The notes under the pieces were generated by a model. That model was not told the origin of the DNA. It ran no database searches and was given only the letters and a program-made list of their open reading frames with translations. Positions 37,041-45,944 of a stretch of DNA of 64,000 bases are shown here, piece after piece. A program made the position numbers and the translations under genes. This DNA is from Pseudomonas sp. (GTDB lineage: Bacteria; Pseudomonadota; Gammaproteobacteria; Pseudomonadales; Pseudomonadaceae), in NCBI RefSeq assembly GCF_030683065.1, contig NZ_JAUXMX010000043.1:1-64000 (forward strand), given 5' to 3'. The number at the start of each line of letters is the position of its first letter. Within the stretch, counting starts at the first letter, position 1.

Positions 37041-38267
37041 ATGCATGCCTTGTCCCGCCTGGCTCCAGAAGTCCGCCAATACCTGCTGGTAACCGGCAAC
37101 TACTGGGCCTTCACCCTCACCGACGGCGCCTTGCGCATGCTGGTGGTGCTGCATTTCCACAGCCTGGGCTATACGCCGCTGCAGATCGCCGCGCTGTTTC
37201 TGTTCTACGAGATTTTCGGTGTGATCACCAACTTGGTCGGCGGTTACCTGGGCGCACGCCTGGGTCTCAATCGCACCATGAACATCGGCCTGGGCCTGCA
37301 GGTGGCCGCCTTGCTGATGCTGACGGTGCCGGCAGCCTGGCTGACCATCCCGTGGGTAATGGGCGCACAGGCCATGTCCGGGATCGCCAAAGACCTGAAC
37401 AAGATGAGCGCCAAGAGCTCGATCAAGCTGCTGGTGCCGAACAGCCAGCAGGGCACGCTGTACAAGTGGGTGGCGATCCTTACCGGCTCGAAGAATGCGC
37501 TCAAGGGCGTAGGCTTTTTCCTCGGCGGCGCCCTGCTCGCCCTGCTCGACTTTCGCGGTGCACTTCTGGTGATGGCGGCGCTGCTGGCGGTGGTCTGGCT
37601 GGCCAGCCTGATGCTGCTGAAAAAGGACCTGGGCAAGGCCAGCGCCAAGCCGAAATTTCGCGACATCCTGTCGAAAAGCCGGGCGATCAACATCCTTTCG
37701 GCCGCGCGTTTATTCCTGTTCGGCGCCCGTGATGTTTGGTTCGTGGTGGCGCTACCGGTGTACCTGTCCAGTGTATTTGGCTGGGACTTCTGGATGGTCG
37801 GCGGCTTTCTCGCGGCCTGGGTGATCGGTTACGGCATCGTCCAGTCCTTCGCTCCGTCGATCACCGGCAATGCGCGCGGCGAGGTACCCGATGGCCGTGC
37901 CGCCTTCGTCTGGGCCGCCTTGCTGGCGGGTCTGCCAGCAGCCATAGCCCTCGGCTTATACAGCGACGTGTCGGCGCACTGGGTGTTGCTCGGCGGCCTG
38001 CTGGTGTTCGGTGCGCTGTTCGCGGTCAATTCCTCGCTGCACAGCTACCTGATCGTCAGCTACGCCAAGGAAGACGGCGTGTCGCTGGACGTGGGTTTTT
38101 ACTACATGTCCAACGCCATGGGCCGGCTGCTCGGCACCTTGCTCTCGGGTTGGGTCTATCAGGCTTATGGGCTGGAAGCCTGCCTGTGGATTTCCTCGGC
38201 CTTCGTCCTGCTCGCCGCGCTGATTTCTCTGGGGCTGCCCAGGCACGCTGAGCAGCCAGCGCGCTGA
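37041..38267 (+). CDS. arsJ: ArsJ organoarsenical efflux MFS permease
   Basis: A 408-residue MFS protein with about eleven or twelve membrane segments. YLLVTGNYWAFTLTDGALRM, EIFGVITNLVGGYLGARLGL and DLNKMSAKSSIKLLVPNSQQ are ArsJ-characteristic. It exports 1-arseno-3-phosphoglycerate made by the upstream GAPDH. The ATG at 37041 has AGGA seven bases before. It ends flush against the convergent ATP-grasp gene (stops adjoin at 38267/38268), with no room for a separate terminator. Confidence 0.92.
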   Translation: MHALSRLAPEVRQYLLVTGNYWAFTLTDGALRMLVVLHFHSLGYTPLQIAALFLFYEIFGVITNLVGGYLGARLGLNRTMNIGLGLQVAALLMLTVPAAWLTIPWVMGAQAMSGIAKDLNKMSAKSSIKLLVPNSQQGTLYKWVAILTGSKNALKGVGFFLGGALLALLDFRGALLVMAALLAVVWLASLMLLKKDLGKASAKPKFRDILSKSRAINILSAARLFLFGARDVWFVVALPVYLSSVFGWDFWMVGGFLAAWVIGYGIVQSFAPSITGNARGEVPDGRAAFVWAALLAGLPAAIALGLYSDVSAHWVLLGGLLVFGALFAVNSSLHSYLIVSYAKEDGVSLDVGFYYMSNAMGRLLGTLLSGWVYQAYGLEACLWISSAFVLLAALISLGLPRHAEQPAR

Positions 38268-39620
38268 TCAGTCGCAGTCCGCCCCACAACCGCCCTCCGG
38301 CACCGGGTAGACCGGCGCAAAACCGCCGCCGGGGGTGCGGAAGTTGGTGGTCTGACCCTGATACAGGCGCGCCGCCACCCATTGCACCGCACCGTCGTAG
38401 GCATAGTCACGCAGATCAAACTTCAACGCCGGAGTATCGCTGGCCATCACCCGTTGCCCCGGCAGCACCAGGGCCTGGGCCACGTAATCGCCGGCAAGAA
38501 TCTCCTGCCAGACGCGCTGGGTCAGTTTGTCGCCACGGTAGGCGGCGCGACTGCCATAACCGGCGCAGGGCTTGAAGAACAACCGCTTGCGCTCGCGCCA
38601 CAGACGCTCGGCACTGGCCGGTTCGACCACCTCGGTATGCGGAATGGCCGCCAAGAGCAGTTGCTGAATATCCTCGGATACGCCGAGCGCCTGTAGTTGC
38701 TCGGCATCGCAGAGCAGCGCCAGGTTGCGCTTGTCGGCATACAGGGCATGGGCCTGGGGATGCGGCGTGAGCAAGGTTGCGTGCTCAAGATAGGCCTGGC
38801 GCAGCGTGGCATTGGCCGGGGCTTCTAGCGCGAAATCGGTCAGGCGGTTGTAGACCAGATCGATGGCCAGCTCGCCATGCCAGAGCTGACCGTCGCGCAG
38901 ACTCAATTCGCCGGGGTCGGCGATCACCGCCTGCAAGCCATGGCGCTGGAACAGCTGCTGAAACAGCAGAAACTCCGGGTACAAGTATTGCTGCTGCGGC
39001 GCTTCGTCGACGATAGCGATGCTGCGCAGTGGCCGTTGATTACCAGCCAAGGCCCATTCCTGTCGGAACATGGCGATAATCCCGGCCTCCAGCGTCTCAG
39101 CCCGCAGCGCCGGCGGCAGCAGCTGTTCGATGGCCGGGCAACAGGCCCGTTGCGCCCGCGCCAGCACGGCGTTGAGCATCGCCCCGCCAGCATTGCTGTT
39201 GATCTCGATCAGGCCGAAAGCGTCGTCGGTGACATGAAAGTCGTAGCCGAAGAACACCCCCTTGGCACCGCCCGGATCATGCGCCGCGATGGCCGGCGAG
39301 CGCGCCAATACCCGCTCGCGGTATGCCGGCAGCGCAACCACCGACTCCACCGCGCGCACCACCTCGGCCATGCGCTGCAAGTGCGCAGGCGCGATAAACA
39401 CCGGATGCGCGGCAAACAGATAGGGACAACGCTGCTGCACCAGCTCGAACAGACCGGGCTGGCCCAGGGTCGACTCCAGGGCATCGCGCAGCGCCTCGGG
39501 GTCCAGACTGATGCAGAAGCAGCGACTGTTCAGCGTCTCGATCGAAACCCCGGCCAGGGCAGCAGCAGTCGAGATAGCGCGCGCGTCGTTGTCACACAGA
39601 TGTAGCAGCGGCTTGCTCAT
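38268..39620 (-). CDS. circularly permuted ATP-grasp-like protein, last gene of the acr3 operon
   Basis: A 450-residue protein. The metal-ligand motif EINSNAGGAML comes first (near residue 140) and the nucleotide-binding Lys segment FFKPCAGYGSRAAYRG with hinge DYVAQALVLPGQ comes later (near 347-380), then LKFDLRDYAYDGAVQWVAAR; this order is that of circularly permuted ATP-grasp proteins. It has Cys near the start (HLCDND, SRCFCIS) and ends GGCGADCD. Its ATG lies one base after the acr3 stop (TGATATG), so translation is coupled. ATP-grasp enzymes ligate a carboxylate to an amine or thiol; the substrate here is unknown. Confidence 0.8.
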   Translation of the reverse strand: MSKPLLHLCDNDARAISTAAALAGVSIETLNSRCFCISLDPEALRDALESTLGQPGLFELVQQRCPYLFAAHPVFIAPAHLQRMAEVVRAVESVVALPAYRERVLARSPAIAAHDPGGAKGVFFGYDFHVTDDAFGLIEINSNAGGAMLNAVLARAQRACCPAIEQLLPPALRAETLEAGIIAMFRQEWALAGNQRPLRSIAIVDEAPQQQYLYPEFLLFQQLFQRHGLQAVIADPGELSLRDGQLWHGELAIDLVYNRLTDFALEAPANATLRQAYLEHATLLTPHPQAHALYADKRNLALLCDAEQLQALGVSEDIQQLLLAAIPHTEVVEPASAERLWRERKRLFFKPCAGYGSRAAYRGDKLTQRVWQEILAGDYVAQALVLPGQRVMASDTPALKFDLRDYAYDGAVQWVAARLYQGQTTNFRTPGGGFAPVYPVPEGGCGADCD

Positions 39621-39621
39621 A

Positions 39622-40794
39622 TCAATTTCCGCGCGGAGGGGATTGGCTAACAGGTGCCCCGCAGTGCAACTGTCCTTCTGTTTTAGGTGCTGCTTGAGGT
39701 GCTGCTGATTGAGATGCAACTGTCGCAGCGCAGGTGGCCGCCGCCTGCGGAAACCAGCCCTGGGTGCGGTTGGCAAAAGCCACCAGCGACAGCATCACCG
39801 GCACTTCCACCAGCACCCCGACCACGGTGACCAAGGCGGCCCCGGAGTTGAGGCCGAACAAACCGATCGCCACCGCCACCGCCAGCTCGAAGAAGTTCGA
39901 GGTGCCGATCAGGGCGCAGGGCGCTGCCACATTGAAGGGCACTTTCCATAGCCGCGCCGCCGCGTAGGCAATGGCAAAAATGCCGTAGGACTGAATCAGC
40001 AAGGGCACGGCAATCAAGGCAATCAACAGCGGCTTATCGAGAATGATCTGCCCTTGAAAGCCGAACAGCAACACCACGGTGCCGAGCAGGCCGAGCACCG
40101 ACAGGGGTTTTACCCGGGCAGTGAAGCGCGAAACGGCCTGTTCGGCCTCCACCGCCGTGTTGGCGCCGGCACTGAGTTTGAGGCGGGTGAACACCCCGGC
40201 GATCAGCGGAATCAACACGTAGAGCCCGACCGAGAGAATCAAGGTTGCCCAGGGCACCTCGATATCGGTAACCCCAAGCAGCAGCGCAACCAGCGGGGCG
40301 AAGGCGAAGATCATGATCACGTCATTCAGCGCCACCTGGGCCAGGGTGTAGGTGGCGTCACCGCGGGTCAGCTGCGACCAGACGAAGACCATGGCGGTAC
40401 AGGGCGCGGCACCGAGCAGGATCAAACCGGCGATGTATTGGCTGGCGTCAGTCGGGTCGATCAAGTCGATAAAGAAATAATGGAAGAACAACACACCCAG
40501 GCCGGCCATGGTGAACGGCTTGATCAGCCAATTGACCGTCAGGGTGATGATCAGCCCCTTGGGCCGTTCGTGAATACGCTTGAGGCTGGAGAAGTCCACC
40601 GACACCATCATCGGGTAGACCATCAGCCAGATCAGCACGGCGACAATGAAGTTGACCGAACCGTACTCAAGGCTGGCCATGCTCTGGAACAGCTGTGGAA
40701 ACAGGCTGCCCAGGCCAATCCCGGCGGCGATACAGAGCGCCACCCAGACCGACAGGTAGCGCTCGAAAAAGCCAATCGGCTGTGTCCCACTCAT
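39622..40794 (-). CDS. acr3: Acr3-family arsenite efflux permease
   Basis: A 390-residue membrane protein with ten predicted segments and Acr3 signatures: [33 protein letters not shown] with the essential Cys, [19 protein letters not shown] and [20 protein letters not shown]. It expels As(III). An unusual cytosolic tail of about 40 residues with two Cys ([20 protein letters not shown], then [10 protein letters not shown]) follows the last segment. The ATG at 40794 lies 2 bases after the arsA stop, with AGAGG upstream. Together with ArsA it forms an ATP-driven pump. Confidence 0.92.
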   Translation of the reverse strand: MSGTQPIGFFERYLSVWVALCIAAGIGLGSLFPQLFQSMASLEYGSVNFIVAVLIWLMVYPMMVSVDFSSLKRIHERPKGLIITLTVNWLIKPFTMAGLGVLFFHYFFIDLIDPTDASQYIAGLILLGAAPCTAMVFVWSQLTRGDATYTLAQVALNDVIMIFAFAPLVALLLGVTDIEVPWATLILSVGLYVLIPLIAGVFTRLKLSAGANTAVEAEQAVSRFTARVKPLSVLGLLGTVVLLFGFQGQIILDKPLLIALIAVPLLIQSYGIFAIAYAAARLWKVPFNVAAPCALIGTSNFFELAVAVAIGLFGLNSGAALVTVVGVLVEVPVMLSLVAFANRTQGWFPQAAATCAATVASQSAAPQAAPKTEGQLHCGAPVSQSPPRGN

Positions 40795-40796
40795 AC

Positions 40797-42563
40797 TCAA
40801 ACCTCTTCTCTATGCGCCAGCGCGCGCAGGTTGCGGATGCCCACCGGCTCGTGCTTGAGCAGCGGCACCAGGGCATAACGACGGGCGTGCAGATTGGCCA
40901 CGGCAGCGATCTCGTGGCGCTCGTTGGCGGCGCGTTGCAGCAACAGTGGGGAACGGGTGGTGGCAGCGGCGATGCTGTTGTTGATGACCCAGGCCCAGGG
41001 TTCGATACCGGCACGGCGCAGGTCGTCCTGCAGGCTGGCCGCCTCCAGCACCGGGGTGGTTTCGGCCAGGGTCACCAGCAGCACCTTGGTCTGTTTGGGG
41101 TCCTGCAGCTGCATCATCGGCGTGGTGAAATGCACGCCTTTGTCGCCCATCTGCCGAGCGATATCGCGGTGATAGGCGCCGGTGGCATCGAGCAACAACA
41201 GGGTATGGCCGGTCGGAGCGGTATCCATCACCACGAACTGCTTGCCGCCTTCGCGGATGATCCGCGAGAAGGCCTGGAACACGGCGATTTCCTCGGTGCA
41301 GGGCGAGCGTAGATCTTCTTCGAGCATGGCTCGGCCCTGGGCGTCGAGCTTGGCGCCTTTGCTCTGCAGCACCTGCTGACGGTAGCGTTCGGTTTCTGCA
41401 TGGGGATCGATGCGACTGACCCGCAGGTTGTCCAGGGCTTCGCTGAGGGTTTCGCTCAGATGCGCAGCCGGGTCCGAGGTGGTCAGGTGCACCGGCAGGC
41501 CACGCTGCGCAAGCTCGACCGCGACGGCCGCAGCCAGGGTGGTTTTACCCACCCCGCCCTTGCCCATCACCATGATCAGGCCATGGCCGTCGGCGGCGAT
41601 TTCATCGACCATCGCCGCCAGCGTTGGCGCATCCAGCGCTGGCGCTTGTTGCAGATCCGCGGCGGCAATCGGCGGTGCGTCGTTACCGAGCAGGTGCTGC
41701 AACGCGTCGAGCCCCACCAGATTGAATGCCTTGAGCGCGATCTGGTCACGGGGCAGCGCCTGCAACACGCCAGGAATCGCCGCAATGACCGCCTGTTCGC
41801 GGGTGTAAATCGCCGCAGCCAGCTCATCCTCTGCCGCCTCGGCAGCGGGCAGCACACCATTGATCACCAGGTACTGCTGGCGCAAGCCAATCGCGGCCAG
41901 TTCCTCATGGGTGCGCGCAGCTTCGCGCAGGGTCGAGGCCTGTGCGCGGGCCACCAGTACCAGGCGAGTTCGCCGTGGGTCGGCCAGGGCTTCTACCGCA
42001 GCCTGGTACTGGCTGCGCTGCTTTTCCAGGCCGGCCAGCGGGCCGAGGCAGGAGGCATCGCCCTTGCCATCTTCGAGAAAACCACTCCAGGCGCCGGGCA
42101 GTTGCAGCAGGCGAATGGTGTGCCCGGTGGGCGCGGTATCGAAGATGATGTGCTGGTAGTCCTGGGTCAACGCCGCATCGGTGAGCAGCGCGGTGAACTC
42201 GTCGAAGGCGGCAATTTCCGTAGTGCAGGCACCGGACAACTGCTCCTCGATGCTCTTCACCACGTCTTCGGGCAACACGCCGCGCACCGGGCCAACGATG
42301 CGGTCGCGATACAGTTGTGCGGCCGCCTGCGGGTCGATTTCCAGTGCCGACAGGTTCGCCACCGCCGGAATACGGGTGACCTGATTACCGATGCTGACGC
42401 CGAACACCTGGCCAACATTGGAGGCTGGGTCGGTACTCACCAGCAGCACGGACTTGCCTTCGGCGGCCAGGCGCACGGCGGTGGCGCAGGCAATCGAGGT
42501 TTTACCCACACCGCCCTTGCCGGTAAAAAACAGAAAGCGTGGTGGTTGATCGAGAAATTGCAT
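40797..42563 (-). CDS. arsA: arsenite efflux ATPase ArsA
   Basis: A 588-residue two-domain ATPase: A1 P-loop [16 protein letters not shown] (near 13) and A2 P-loop [16 protein letters not shown] (near 333), each with DTAPTGHT (near 145 and 455), and metal-site cysteines in [15 protein letters not shown] and [15 protein letters not shown]. It energises Acr3. The ATG at 42563 is preceded by GGAG. The frame is open further upstream through the arsD remnant to 42764 without a stop, so an N-terminally extended form is conceivable. Confidence 0.95.
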   Translation of the reverse strand: MQFLDQPPRFLFFTGKGGVGKTSIACATAVRLAAEGKSVLLVSTDPASNVGQVFGVSIGNQVTRIPAVANLSALEIDPQAAAQLYRDRIVGPVRGVLPEDVVKSIEEQLSGACTTEIAAFDEFTALLTDAALTQDYQHIIFDTAPTGHTIRLLQLPGAWSGFLEDGKGDASCLGPLAGLEKQRSQYQAAVEALADPRRTRLVLVARAQASTLREAARTHEELAAIGLRQQYLVINGVLPAAEAAEDELAAAIYTREQAVIAAIPGVLQALPRDQIALKAFNLVGLDALQHLLGNDAPPIAAADLQQAPALDAPTLAAMVDEIAADGHGLIMVMGKGGVGKTTLAAAVAVELAQRGLPVHLTTSDPAAHLSETLSEALDNLRVSRIDPHAETERYRQQVLQSKGAKLDAQGRAMLEEDLRSPCTEEIAVFQAFSRIIREGGKQFVVMDTAPTGHTLLLLDATGAYHRDIARQMGDKGVHFTTPMMQLQDPKQTKVLLVTLAETTPVLEAASLQDDLRRAGIEPWAWVINNSIAAATTRSPLLLQRAANERHEIAAVANLHARRYALVPLLKHEPVGIRNLRALAHREEV

Positions 42564-42808
42564 GGGGCTCTCCTGAGAGACGCTAAAAAATGGCCTGCCT
42601 ACTGCGGCCATCGTCACGACGGCCTTGGTTGTGTTCACAACCGCTGGACTCAGCAGCAGCGGCTGGGCCAGATTGAAAGGCGCGATCTTGGCACCCTGCT
42701 GGCGCGCCCAGTCCACGTAAGCCGCGAAGCTGACCAATGCCTGGTCGACTGCGACGCCGCACACGCCATTGCAGCAGAGGGCAGGATCAAAACTTCAACG
42801 GCTTTCAT
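42564..42808 (-). pseudogene. arsD: arsD remnant (As(III) metallochaperone), frameshifted
   Basis: From the ATG at 42808 the minus strand starts MKAVEV, then must shift by one base at the T-run (42789-42792) to continue DPALCCNGVCGVAVDQALVS and FAAYVDWARQQGAKIAPFNL, the N-terminal half of ArsD with its metal-binding CC...C. After NLAQ the homology stops: the C-terminal half of the roughly 120-residue family is missing. The shifted frame runs without a stop into arsA. It lies in the usual place for arsD, between arsR2 and arsA. A single-base sequencing error could explain the shift but not the missing half. Confidence 0.75.
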
Positions 42809-42818
42809 TTTAACTCTC

Positions 42819-42830
42819 CAACAATTGTTG
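42819..42830. promoter_or_regulatory. palindrome CAACAATTGTTG before arsD
   Basis: A perfect 12-base palindrome of the same CAAC-N4-GTTG form as the site upstream of arsR2 (43247-43258). It is a likely second operator of ArsR2 in the gap between arsR2 and the arsD remnant. Confidence 0.6.
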
Positions 42831-42880
42831 AATGGTTATGCATAGCAGTGGGACACAATTCACCTGTACTCGGCTTTGCG

Positions 42881-43234
42881 TCAGGTCAGCGATGGCAGCA
42901 CTGCCGGCGCGCAGCTGGACTGGGCACGCAGGCCGGCGCATTGCTCCGGGTGGCCGGCGCAACACTCCTCGGTGAGGTAGGCGATCAGGTCCAGCATCAG
43001 CGGGATATTGGCCCGGTAGCGCTGGAAGCGGCCTTCCTGCTGCACCGTCAGCATCCCGGCCTGGGTCAGCGCCTTGAGGTGAAACGAGAGATTAGTTGGC
43101 GGCACATCGAGGGTCGCCGCAATTTCGCCGGCGACCAGGCCGGCGCTGCCCTGTTTGACCAATAGCCGGTAGACATCCAGGCGCAGGCCGGATGACAGGG
43201 ACTCGAAAATGCTGGTGGCGGTTATCTTTTCCAT
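42881..43234 (-). CDS. arsR: ArsR-family repressor of the arsA-acr3 operon
   Basis: A 117-residue winged-helix repressor with recognition helix DVPPTNLSFHLKALTQAGML and a C-terminal As(III) site EECCAGHPEQC (Cys91, Cys92, Cys99). This resembles the Acidithiobacillus ferrooxidans ArsR class, not the alpha-3 site of the ArsR at 34756, so the island carries two independently built sensors. The ATG at 43234 lies just downstream of a CAAC-N4-GTTG operator-like site, fitting autoregulation. Confidence 0.92.
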   Translation of the reverse strand: MEKITATSIFESLSSGLRLDVYRLLVKQGSAGLVAGEIAATLDVPPTNLSFHLKALTQAGMLTVQQEGRFQRYRANIPLMLDLIAYLTEECCAGHPEQCAGLRAQSSCAPAVLPSLT

Positions 43235-43246
43235 GCTCCAACACTA

Positions 43247-43258
43247 CAACTATTGTTG
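43247..43258. promoter_or_regulatory. candidate ArsR2 operator CAAC-N4-GTTG
   Basis: CAACTATTGTTG, 13 bases upstream of the arsR2 ATG and matching the palindrome at 42819-42830. Confidence 0.6.
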
Positions 43259-43458
43259 AAGTATTGGAATGAAGAATTAGCGCGCAAGATTGCCGTCGGC
43301 AGCACGCCCATGAACGACCCGCTCAGGCACTGCAGTCACTTACGCGATCAGCTCCTGCCGGCCAGCAGGAACAATCAGCAAAGCCAAGCCGGTTCACAAC
43401 CGACTCTGTGAGTCTTATTGCGCGAACTCACCCCTGCACTCGGAAAGCCCAGCCGCGA

Positions 43459-43764
43459 CTATTTGTCGTCGATGCCCGCCGCCCTGAGCCGCCCCTTGAG
43501 CCGCCCGACTTCCTCGATCAAATCCACCACCAGGGCGGCCAGTTCAGGGTTGGCGTCAAAATCGCGCTCGATTGCCAGCAGGCGCCGGGCGCGGAGTAGT
43601 TCGGCACTGCTGAAGCGCAGTTGCTGAGCTTCCTCGCAGAGCAGCCCGGACTCGACCCGCTCGACGATCCACAGGGCATCAACCGAACAGGCCTGGGCCA
43701 GTTCATCAAGGTCGAGGGCGACCTCATCCACCACAACGCCGGTGACAATCTCAATGTGTGGCAT
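43459..43764 (-). CDS. cbpM: chaperone modulator CbpM
   Basis: A 101-residue MerR-like helical protein (LDELAQACSVDALWIVERVE, LRARRLLAIERDFDANPELA, VDLIEEVGRLKGRLRAAG). CbpM inhibits the DnaJ homologue CbpA by binding its J-domain. Its ATG is 3 bases after the cbpA stop, the usual cbpA-cbpM operon. Confidence 0.9.
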   Translation of the reverse strand: MPHIEIVTGVVVDEVALDLDELAQACSVDALWIVERVESGLLCEEAQQLRFSSAELLRARRLLAIERDFDANPELAALVVDLIEEVGRLKGRLRAAGIDDK

Positions 43765-43767
43765 GGC

Positions 43768-44697
43768 TCAGACTCCCATTGCCTGGCGCGGATTGAAGGC
43801 CATCTCCCGCGCCATCATTTCATACAACTGCCGCGCCTTTTCTGTGTCGGCGGGCGGCAGCACAATATCGAGCAGCAGATACAGATCCCCCACTGGCTCA
43901 CCGGGAATACCGCGGCCCTTGAGGCGCAATTTGCGACCATTTTTTGAATTGGCGGGTATTTTTACCTGCACTTTGCCCGATGGGGTTGGCGCCTCGATGC
44001 TGGCGCCCAGGGCGGCCTCCCACGGGGTTACTGGCAGGGTCAGGTACACGTCACGGTCATCTACCCGGTAGTGCGGATCTGGTTTGAAATGCACCTCAAG
44101 GAACAAATCTCCCGCCGCACTGCCGCCAGTGCCCGGGCTGCCCTGGCCGGCCAAGCGGATCTGCTGGCCCTCCCTCACGCCCTTGGGGATCTGCACATTC
44201 AGGCTGTGTTCCTGCACGCTCACGCGGCCTTGGGCATCGGCCCGTTCACCACGCAATGTGATGGTGCGTGGCGCACCCTGATAGGCATCGCGCAGGTCGA
44301 TGACGATCTTGGCGTGACTGTCCTGGCCACGTCGTGGCCGAGGCCCTGCACGCCCGCCACGGCCTTGGGCAGACTGACCAAACAGGTTGGCAAAAAAGTC
44401 GCTGTACTCGCCCATGTCGGCGCCGGAAAAGCCAGAACCGCCATTCCAGTTCGGCGGCGCCTGGAACTCCTGACCATCGCGGTAACGGCTGCCGAGCTGA
44501 TCATAAGCCGCGCGCTTTTCCGGGTCGCCCAGCACTGCATAGGCCTCGTTGACATCTTTCATGCGCAGTTCGGCGTCTGCTTCCTTGCTTACATCCGGAT
44601 GATATTTGCGCGCCAGCTTGCGGTAGGACTTCTTGATTTCATCTGCACCGGCAGCCTTGTCCAAACCGAGAACCTGGTAATAATCCTTGAATTCCAA
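43768..44697 (-). CDS. cbpA: curved DNA-binding DnaJ-class co-chaperone CbpA
   Basis: A 309-residue class-II J-protein: J-domain MEFKDYYQVLGLDKAAGADE with the HPD motif (YHPDVSKEAD) to residue 70, a Gly-rich linker (SGADMGEYSDFFANLFGQSA, GRGGRAGPRPRRG), and two C-terminal beta domains (QIRLAGQGSPGTGG, KLRLKGRGIPGEPVGDLYLL). No zinc finger, as expected for CbpA. It stimulates DnaK under stress and can bind curved DNA. The start overlaps the end of a degenerate thioredoxin-like frame. Confidence 0.93.
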   Translation of the reverse strand: MEFKDYYQVLGLDKAAGADEIKKSYRKLARKYHPDVSKEADAELRMKDVNEAYAVLGDPEKRAAYDQLGSRYRDGQEFQAPPNWNGGSGFSGADMGEYSDFFANLFGQSAQGRGGRAGPRPRRGQDSHAKIVIDLRDAYQGAPRTITLRGERADAQGRVSVQEHSLNVQIPKGVREGQQIRLAGQGSPGTGGSAAGDLFLEVHFKPDPHYRVDDRDVYLTLPVTPWEAALGASIEAPTPSGKVQVKIPANSKNGRKLRLKGRGIPGEPVGDLYLLLDIVLPPADTEKARQLYEMMAREMAFNPRQAMGV

Positions 44698-44957
44698 TTG
44701 CTCACGCTCCTCTGCTTATCAATGGCTTGAGCGTACCTGATTGCGCCAGCCGAAAACGGCATCAGCAAGTCTGCAAGTAAAGTCTCTGTTTCACTGGCTG
44801 TCAGCACCTGGTCGTCGATCGCCAGAGCAGGCGTCGACATGACCCCATAGGCAGTAATTTCGGCGAACTCGCTGACCTTGAGCACCTCGGCCTGCAGACC
44901 ACTATTGCGCAATGCCTGATGCGTGTTTTCACACAGCACAACGCTGGTGCACTGCAC
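44589..44957 (-). pseudogene. degenerate thioredoxin-like redox protein
   Basis: Residues CENTHQALRNSGLQAEVLKV to AYGVMSTPALAIDDQVL and ETLLADLLMPF match the small thioredoxin-like family (redox-active disulfide protein 2, about 76-80 residues). The N-terminal strand and CxxC pair are not intact (VQCTSVVLCENT has its cysteines out of register), and the frame runs on through the start of cbpA instead of stopping. I read it as a decayed gene; an N-terminally altered functional protein cannot be excluded. Confidence 0.5.
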
Positions 44958-45180
44958 GCGGGAATTTACAGCGCTGCTCGTGCTAACAGAGGTAATCGAT
45001 TACCTGCTCGCGAGTCAGGTAGCCCTGCGCCATATTGGCATCGCCCATGCACAACTTGATGATGCGCCTATCAGGCATGCCGCGGGTGGCGTAGGCTTGC
45101 CCGATAACAGACAGCGCCACCCGCTCAGCCCTCCAGCCACGCGTGGCCGCCCCGGCCAAACTGGATAATCCAAGGACAGC

Positions 45181-45918
45181 ATGATCATCGAACCTTTGCT
45201 GCTTACCGCAGCCCGCCTGTGCACCTTCAACGAGCGGCGGCAGCTGACCAATGCCAGCAGCTTTTTCTTCGCCCGTGACGAGCGCCTGTTCCTGGTCACC
45301 AGCCGGCACGTGATGATCGACGCGCAGAATCAACACTTCCCGGATCGCATCGAGATCGAACTGCATACCGACCCGGACAATCTCGCCCAATCCATCGGCA
45401 TTTCGATCCCGCTTTACCGCGACGGCGAAAGCCTGTGGCGCCAGGGCCTCGACACCGCCGGGGAAATCGATGTGGCGGTGATCGAACTGGATCGCGCCGC
45501 CTTGCCGGTGAACGCGCTCTATCGCGCCTTCACCCCCGAGCACCTGTATGGCCCGACCGCCCAGGTCGAGGTCGGCACCTCCCTGTTGGTGGTCGGCTTC
45601 CCCCTGGGGTTCCACGACACCCTGCACCACATGCCGGTGGTGCGCCAGGCGGTGATCGCCTCGTCATTCGGTTTGCGTTTTCAGAGCAAAGGCTACTTCC
45701 TCAGCGATGCACGGACCCACCGCGGGATCAGCGGCGCACCCGTGGTGACGCGGGTCGCCGACACCCCGCAGAACGGCCTCGGCGACCTGCCCTGGATGCT
45801 CCTGGGCGTGCACTCGGCGCGCCTCGATGTGGGCACCCGTGACCTGCAACTGGACGAAGCACTCGGGCTCAACTGCACCTGGTACGCCGACATCCTGATG
45901 ACCCTGACCGAGAACTGA
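45181..45918 (+). CDS. trypsin-like serine peptidase
   Basis: A 245-residue protein with a chymotrypsin-fold triad: His43 in LVTSRHVMI, Asp97 in EIDVAVIELD and Ser in THRGISGAPVV (near 183). It has no signal peptide and no PDZ domain, so it is not DegP-like and probably acts in the cytoplasm. The segment LLVVGFPLGFHD resembles the peptidase families used in phage or stress responses. The ATG at 45181 follows CAAGGACAGC. Neighbours give no role. Confidence 0.8.
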   Translation: MIIEPLLLTAARLCTFNERRQLTNASSFFFARDERLFLVTSRHVMIDAQNQHFPDRIEIELHTDPDNLAQSIGISIPLYRDGESLWRQGLDTAGEIDVAVIELDRAALPVNALYRAFTPEHLYGPTAQVEVGTSLLVVGFPLGFHDTLHHMPVVRQAVIASSFGLRFQSKGYFLSDARTHRGISGAPVVTRVADTPQNGLGDLPWMLLGVHSARLDVGTRDLQLDEALGLNCTWYADILMTLTEN

Positions 45919-45944
45919 GGGCCGACCAGCCATGGTCGCCGGAA

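Noticed and set aside
41400..42845. 481-codon open frame opposite arsA
   Set aside because: Antisense shadow of arsA with no conserved domain; composition follows the complement of the arsA codons.
44983..45630. Long minus-strand frame opposite the serine peptidase
   Set aside because: Most of it is antisense to a peptidase with an intact catalytic triad; only its last 31 codons lie outside and these are discussed as a possible remnant.
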